Positions 44,955-47,238 of a stretch of 47,238 nucleotides of DNA are shown here, piece by piece. Both the position numbers and the translations under genes were made by a program. The notes beneath the pieces are model-generated. The model worked only from the letters and a program-made list of their open reading frames with translations. It did no database searches and was not told the origin of the DNA. Numbering within the stretch: the first letter of the stretch is position 1; each line of letters begins with the position of its first letter. Origin of the DNA: Candidatus Gottesmanbacteria bacterium (GTDB lineage Bacteria; Patescibacteriota; Microgenomatia; UBA10105); NCBI GenBank assembly GCA_023245415.1, contig JAHFKJ010000010.1:1-47238 (forward strand), given 5' to 3'.

Positions 44955-44983
44955 ATATTACTATCTCTCTCTGTCAAAGTCAA
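44955..44983 (-). promoter_or_regulatory. Promoter of the 121-aa gene
   Basis: TTGACT, 17-bp spacer, TAATAT (44960-44955) on the minus strand. Predicted start near 44948, about 15 nt before the ATG at 44933. Confidence 0.6.
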
Positions 44984-45073
44984 TTTTAAAGTAGCAGAAA
45001 CACCGCATGGCAAAAGTACTGTATATTCACTTAATTTTGATTTTTATTCAAAAATTGCATATGTATAATATCG

Positions 45074-46933
45074 CTAAGGTGTCTTGCTCACGGTCGCATA
45101 AATTCTTCTCGTTCCGGCCCCAAGCGCTTCTTCTTTCATAATTTTAAATCTCCCTAAAATACCCGTGTGCTCAACATGCGGTCCACCGCAGATCTCGCGA
45201 CTAAATACTGAGTTGCGAGACCCTGAGCTTGCCGAAGGGTTTCCCACTGAATACACTTTTACTTTTTCCGGATAGCGTTCGCCAAAAAAAGCCAGAGCGC
45301 CATCTTTGATCGCATCAGTATACGTAGTAATTTTAAATGAAACCGGTAAATCTTTTTTAATCTGCTCATTGATTAAGTTTTCGATTTTTTTTATTTCTTC
45401 TTCTGATAACTTTGATGGATGTGAAAAATCAAAGCGCAGACGCTCGGCCGTGATATTACTTCCTTTTTGTTGGACATGATTTCCTAAGATGATTCGCAGT
45501 GCTTGATGCAGAAGATGCGTCGCGGTATGGAGTTTCACAACTTCCTCGCTATGATCAGCTAACCCACCTTTAAACATACCTCTAGCTGCAGTCCGTGACT
45601 TATCCTGATGGGTTTTAAATGCCTTGGCAAATTCGCCTTTTTCGACAACTTGTCCACGACTTCGAGCAATCTCTTCAGTCATTTCCCACGGAAAACCAAA
45701 TGATTCATATAGTTTAAATGCTTGTGTTCCATCAAGTTTTTCAATTTTTTCAATTTTTTTGAGCCCTTTTTCCAATGACTTCCCAAATCTGTATGCTTCT
45801 TCTTCAAGTAACAATTTAATTTCTTGAGCCTTTGTCACCACTTCCGGATATGCATCTTCGTAAATTTGGGCAACCGGCGTCACGAGTTGACCGACGTATT
45901 TCCAGTCACCCGCAAGTCCGAGACTTCGTCCGTGCAAAAGTGCCCGGCGGACGAGCCGACGCAGGACATATCCTTGTAACTTATTTGAAGGCAACACTCC
46001 ATCCGCCAGCATCATCACCGAGCATTTTATATGGTCTGCCACAATTCGCATTGCACGAGTAGTTTTTGGCTCATCTGTATAATTTTTTTTTGACAATCCT
46101 TCGATTATTCGAATAATCGAAGAAAATAAATCAGTTGTAAATACATCGGGATTATCATTTGAAGCCGCTGTCAGTCGCTCAAGTCCCCCGCCAAAATCGA
46201 CATTTTTTTGAGATAATTCTTTGAGTGTTCCATCTGCTTGTTTTACAAATTGCATAAAGACGCTATTACAAATTTCCATATAGCGACCGCAATCGCAGTT
46301 GGGATGGCATGTTTCGTCTTTCCACGGAGAATGCTCGTGCAGGTGTAATTGCTCCCCAAAGTCATAAAACATTTCACTGTCGGGTCCACCCGGTTCACCC
46401 GGAGGCATCTTATCCGGCTCACCAGCACGTGACCACCAATTTTTCGCTGCTGGATAAGCAAATATGCGCTCATTTTCTTCAGCTTCGATCCCCACGTTCG
46501 AAAAAATCTCCTGCCAAACTTTGATTGACTCAGTATCTTTGGGAACTGAATTGTTTCCCGCAAAAACTGTCACGTACAAGCGACGCGGATCGAGTCCCAA
46601 TTCACGTGTGACAAATTCAAAAATCCACGGCAGTTGTTCTTTTTTGAAATAGTCCCCGAGAGACCAATTGCCGAGCATTTCAAAAAAGATCGTATGCCGA
46701 TTGTCCCCCACCTCATCAATATCCTGCATACGAACTCCTTTTTGACTATTTACCAATCGCTTCCCTTCCGGATGTTCCTCCCCTAATAAATAAGGGATAA
46801 GCGGCTGCATGCCCGAAGAATTAAATAGGGTAGTTGGATCATTTTCCGGTACGAGCGCGGCGGAAGGGATTTCTTTATGTCCCCTTTTTACGAAAAATTC
46901 AATATATTTACGCCTCACGTCTGCTGATTTCAT
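45074..46933 (-). CDS. alaS: Alanyl-tRNA synthetase, lacking the C-terminal domain
   Basis: 619 aa against ~870 usual. Catalytic domain (SADVRRKYIEFFVKRGH, FNSSGMQPLIPYLLGEEHPEGKRL, GNWSLGDYFK), tRNA-recognition domain and editing domain (HTATHLLHQAL, Cys and His in ICGGPHVEHTG) are present. The chain stops after the editing domain, so the DHHA1 C-Ala part is missing, as in many CPR. Between VKVYSVGN and NSVFSREICGG a PSASSGSR insert is encoded by a dispersed repeat. Charges tRNA-Ala and clears mischarged Ser/Gly. Confidence 0.95.
   Translation of the reverse strand: MKSADVRRKYIEFFVKRGHKEIPSAALVPENDPTTLFNSSGMQPLIPYLLGEEHPEGKRLVNSQKGVRMQDIDEVGDNRHTIFFEMLGNWSLGDYFKKEQLPWIFEFVTRELGLDPRRLYVTVFAGNNSVPKDTESIKVWQEIFSNVGIEAEENERIFAYPAAKNWWSRAGEPDKMPPGEPGGPDSEMFYDFGEQLHLHEHSPWKDETCHPNCDCGRYMEICNSVFMQFVKQADGTLKELSQKNVDFGGGLERLTAASNDNPDVFTTDLFSSIIRIIEGLSKKNYTDEPKTTRAMRIVADHIKCSVMMLADGVLPSNKLQGYVLRRLVRRALLHGRSLGLAGDWKYVGQLVTPVAQIYEDAYPEVVTKAQEIKLLLEEEAYRFGKSLEKGLKKIEKIEKLDGTQAFKLYESFGFPWEMTEEIARSRGQVVEKGEFAKAFKTHQDKSRTAARGMFKGGLADHSEEVVKLHTATHLLHQALRIILGNHVQQKGSNITAERLRFDFSHPSKLSEEEIKKIENLINEQIKKDLPVSFKITTYTDAIKDGALAFFGERYPEKVKVYSVGNPSASSGSRNSVFSREICGGPHVEHTGILGRFKIMKEEALGAGTRRIYATVSKTP
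45221..45239. repeat. Dispersed repeat element inside alaS
   Basis: CCCTGAGCTTGCCGAAGGG shares its 17-nt core with the tandem array at 1466-1561 (opposite orientation). It is read in frame as PSASSG within the AlaS editing domain, in a loop just before the zinc-site motif. Confidence 0.9.
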
Positions 46934-46943
46934 ATCTAAATAA

Positions 46944-46999
46944 CTTGATAAATTATATCATGAGAAACACCCAAAAACCGTTTCCAGTATAATTGAAAA
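46944..46999. promoter_or_regulatory. Divergent alaS / EamA-remnant promoter region
   Basis: On the minus strand TATAAT (about 46957-46952) lies 18 nt before alaS's ATG. On the plus strand TATAAT (46988-46993) lies 6 nt before the ATG at 47000. Neither has a strong -35. Confidence 0.45.
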
Positions 47000-47173
47000 A
47001 TGCTTTGGCTGTGGTTATCTCTCTTATCAGCGCTCATTTTCAGTGTCTTACCGCTCTTCATGCGTGTATTTGCAGCATTGGGAGGAATCCTTATTCTTAA
47101 AGAAAGAACTCAACTTACCAAAAAAATCATCGCCGGATTTTTAGTGTTTATTGGAGTTTTACTTTTGCGGTAA
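47000..47173 (+). pseudogene. Internally deleted EamA/DMT-type transporter gene
   Basis: 57 codons, absent from the ORF track. It starts like an EamA domain (MLWLWLSLLSALIFSVLPLFMRV) and ends like one (GGILILKERTQLTKKIIAGFLVFIGVLLLR), but the ~80 residues between, some three to four helices, are missing. It is probably a remnant, unless the short two-helix protein has a role. It keeps a TATAAT box 6 nt before the ATG. Confidence 0.6.
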
Positions 47174-47197
47174 ACATACAAAATGCTACAATATCAT

Positions 47198-47238
47198 ATG
47201 GGTTATTTTATAGAACTTAATACATTACTTAGACTTCC
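47198..47238 (+). CDS. Start of a further gene, cut by the window edge
   Basis: ATG at 47198 reads MGYFIELNTLLRL before the window ends. A TACAAT (47187-47192) lies 5 nt before the ATG, again a leaderless layout. Too short to identify. Confidence 0.45.
   Translation, partial: MGYFIELNTLLRL

Overview
The window looks like a chromosomal segment of an AT-rich Candidate Phyla Radiation (Patescibacteria) bacterium, most likely of the Microgenomates group. The clues are compact ribosomal operons with no rpmD (uL30), a short-N-terminus L2, an alanyl-tRNA synthetase without its C-terminal domain, a DUF5674 protein, and a GT-C membrane glycosyltransferase with the FDQGRDF motif. TGA is used as an ordinary stop (rpoA ends in TGA overlapping rplQ's ATG), so this is not a UGA=Gly lineage. 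No tRNA, rRNA or CRISPR was recognised. The lineage is inferred from gene content, not from a search.

Layout. (1) 1-4700: small envelope proteins (an 84-aa two-helix protein and a 214-aa Cys-repeat protein), an intergenic patch of four tandem 24-nt palindrome-like repeats, folC, a divergent DUF2130 coiled-coil gene and a two-helix membrane protein. (2) 4702-33043, all on the minus strand: one giant translation/transcription block. In transcription order it is rpoB-rpoC, rpsL-rpsG-fusA-tuf, rpsJ, rplC-D-W-B, rpsS, rplV, rpsC, rplP, rpmC, rpsQ, rplN, rplX, rplE, rpsZ, rpsH, rplF, rplR, rpsE, rplO, secY, adk, a dephospho-CoA-kinase-like gene, map, infA, rpmJ, rpsM, rpsK, rpsD, rpoA, rplQ, rplM, rpsI. 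This fuses the rpoBC, str, S10, spc, alpha and L13-S9 operons. rpmJ (8769-8882) is missing from the ORF track. (3) 33044-39085: a GC-rich hairpin patch, a frameshifted mltG, a small Cys-containing protein, an AMP/thymidine phosphorylase, ruvX, a sortase, a PF04020-like membrane protein and a GT-C glycosyltransferase: cell-wall and surface functions plus nucleoside salvage. (4) 39280-44933: a large protein joining an actin-like cytoplasmic part, one membrane helix and a baseplate-J-like outer part, then small genes (112 aa, 110 aa, DUF5674), a SET-domain methyltransferase, a divergent Fic enzyme and an unknown 121-aa gene. (5) 45074-47238: alaS, an internally deleted EamA-type gene and the first codons of another gene.

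The most notable signals are regulatory. Several genes (folC, fic, the PF04020 gene, DUF5674, the EamA remnant, the last gene, perhaps the sortase and GT-C genes) have a -10 box only about 5-9 nt before the start codon, which predicts leaderless mRNAs. In contrast, tuf, adk, rpoA, rpsZ and rplP have Shine-Dalgarno sequences. Inside the ribosomal block the longer spacers hold strong inverted repeats: a terminator-like hairpin just before rplC, a long hairpin between rpsK and rpsD, a hairpin separating rpoA's Shine-Dalgarno from its ATG, mutually exclusive pairings in the tuf leader, and a hairpin in the rpoB leader. These may form a set of RNA controls over ribosome and RNA polymerase synthesis.

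Other points worth checking are a short dispersed repeat inserted in frame in alaS and present in tandem upstream of the 214-aa gene; a one-base frameshift in mltG at a T9 run; RpoB residues at the rifampicin site that resemble resistance alleles; and a divergent SET/Fic pair of possible host-interaction relevance.
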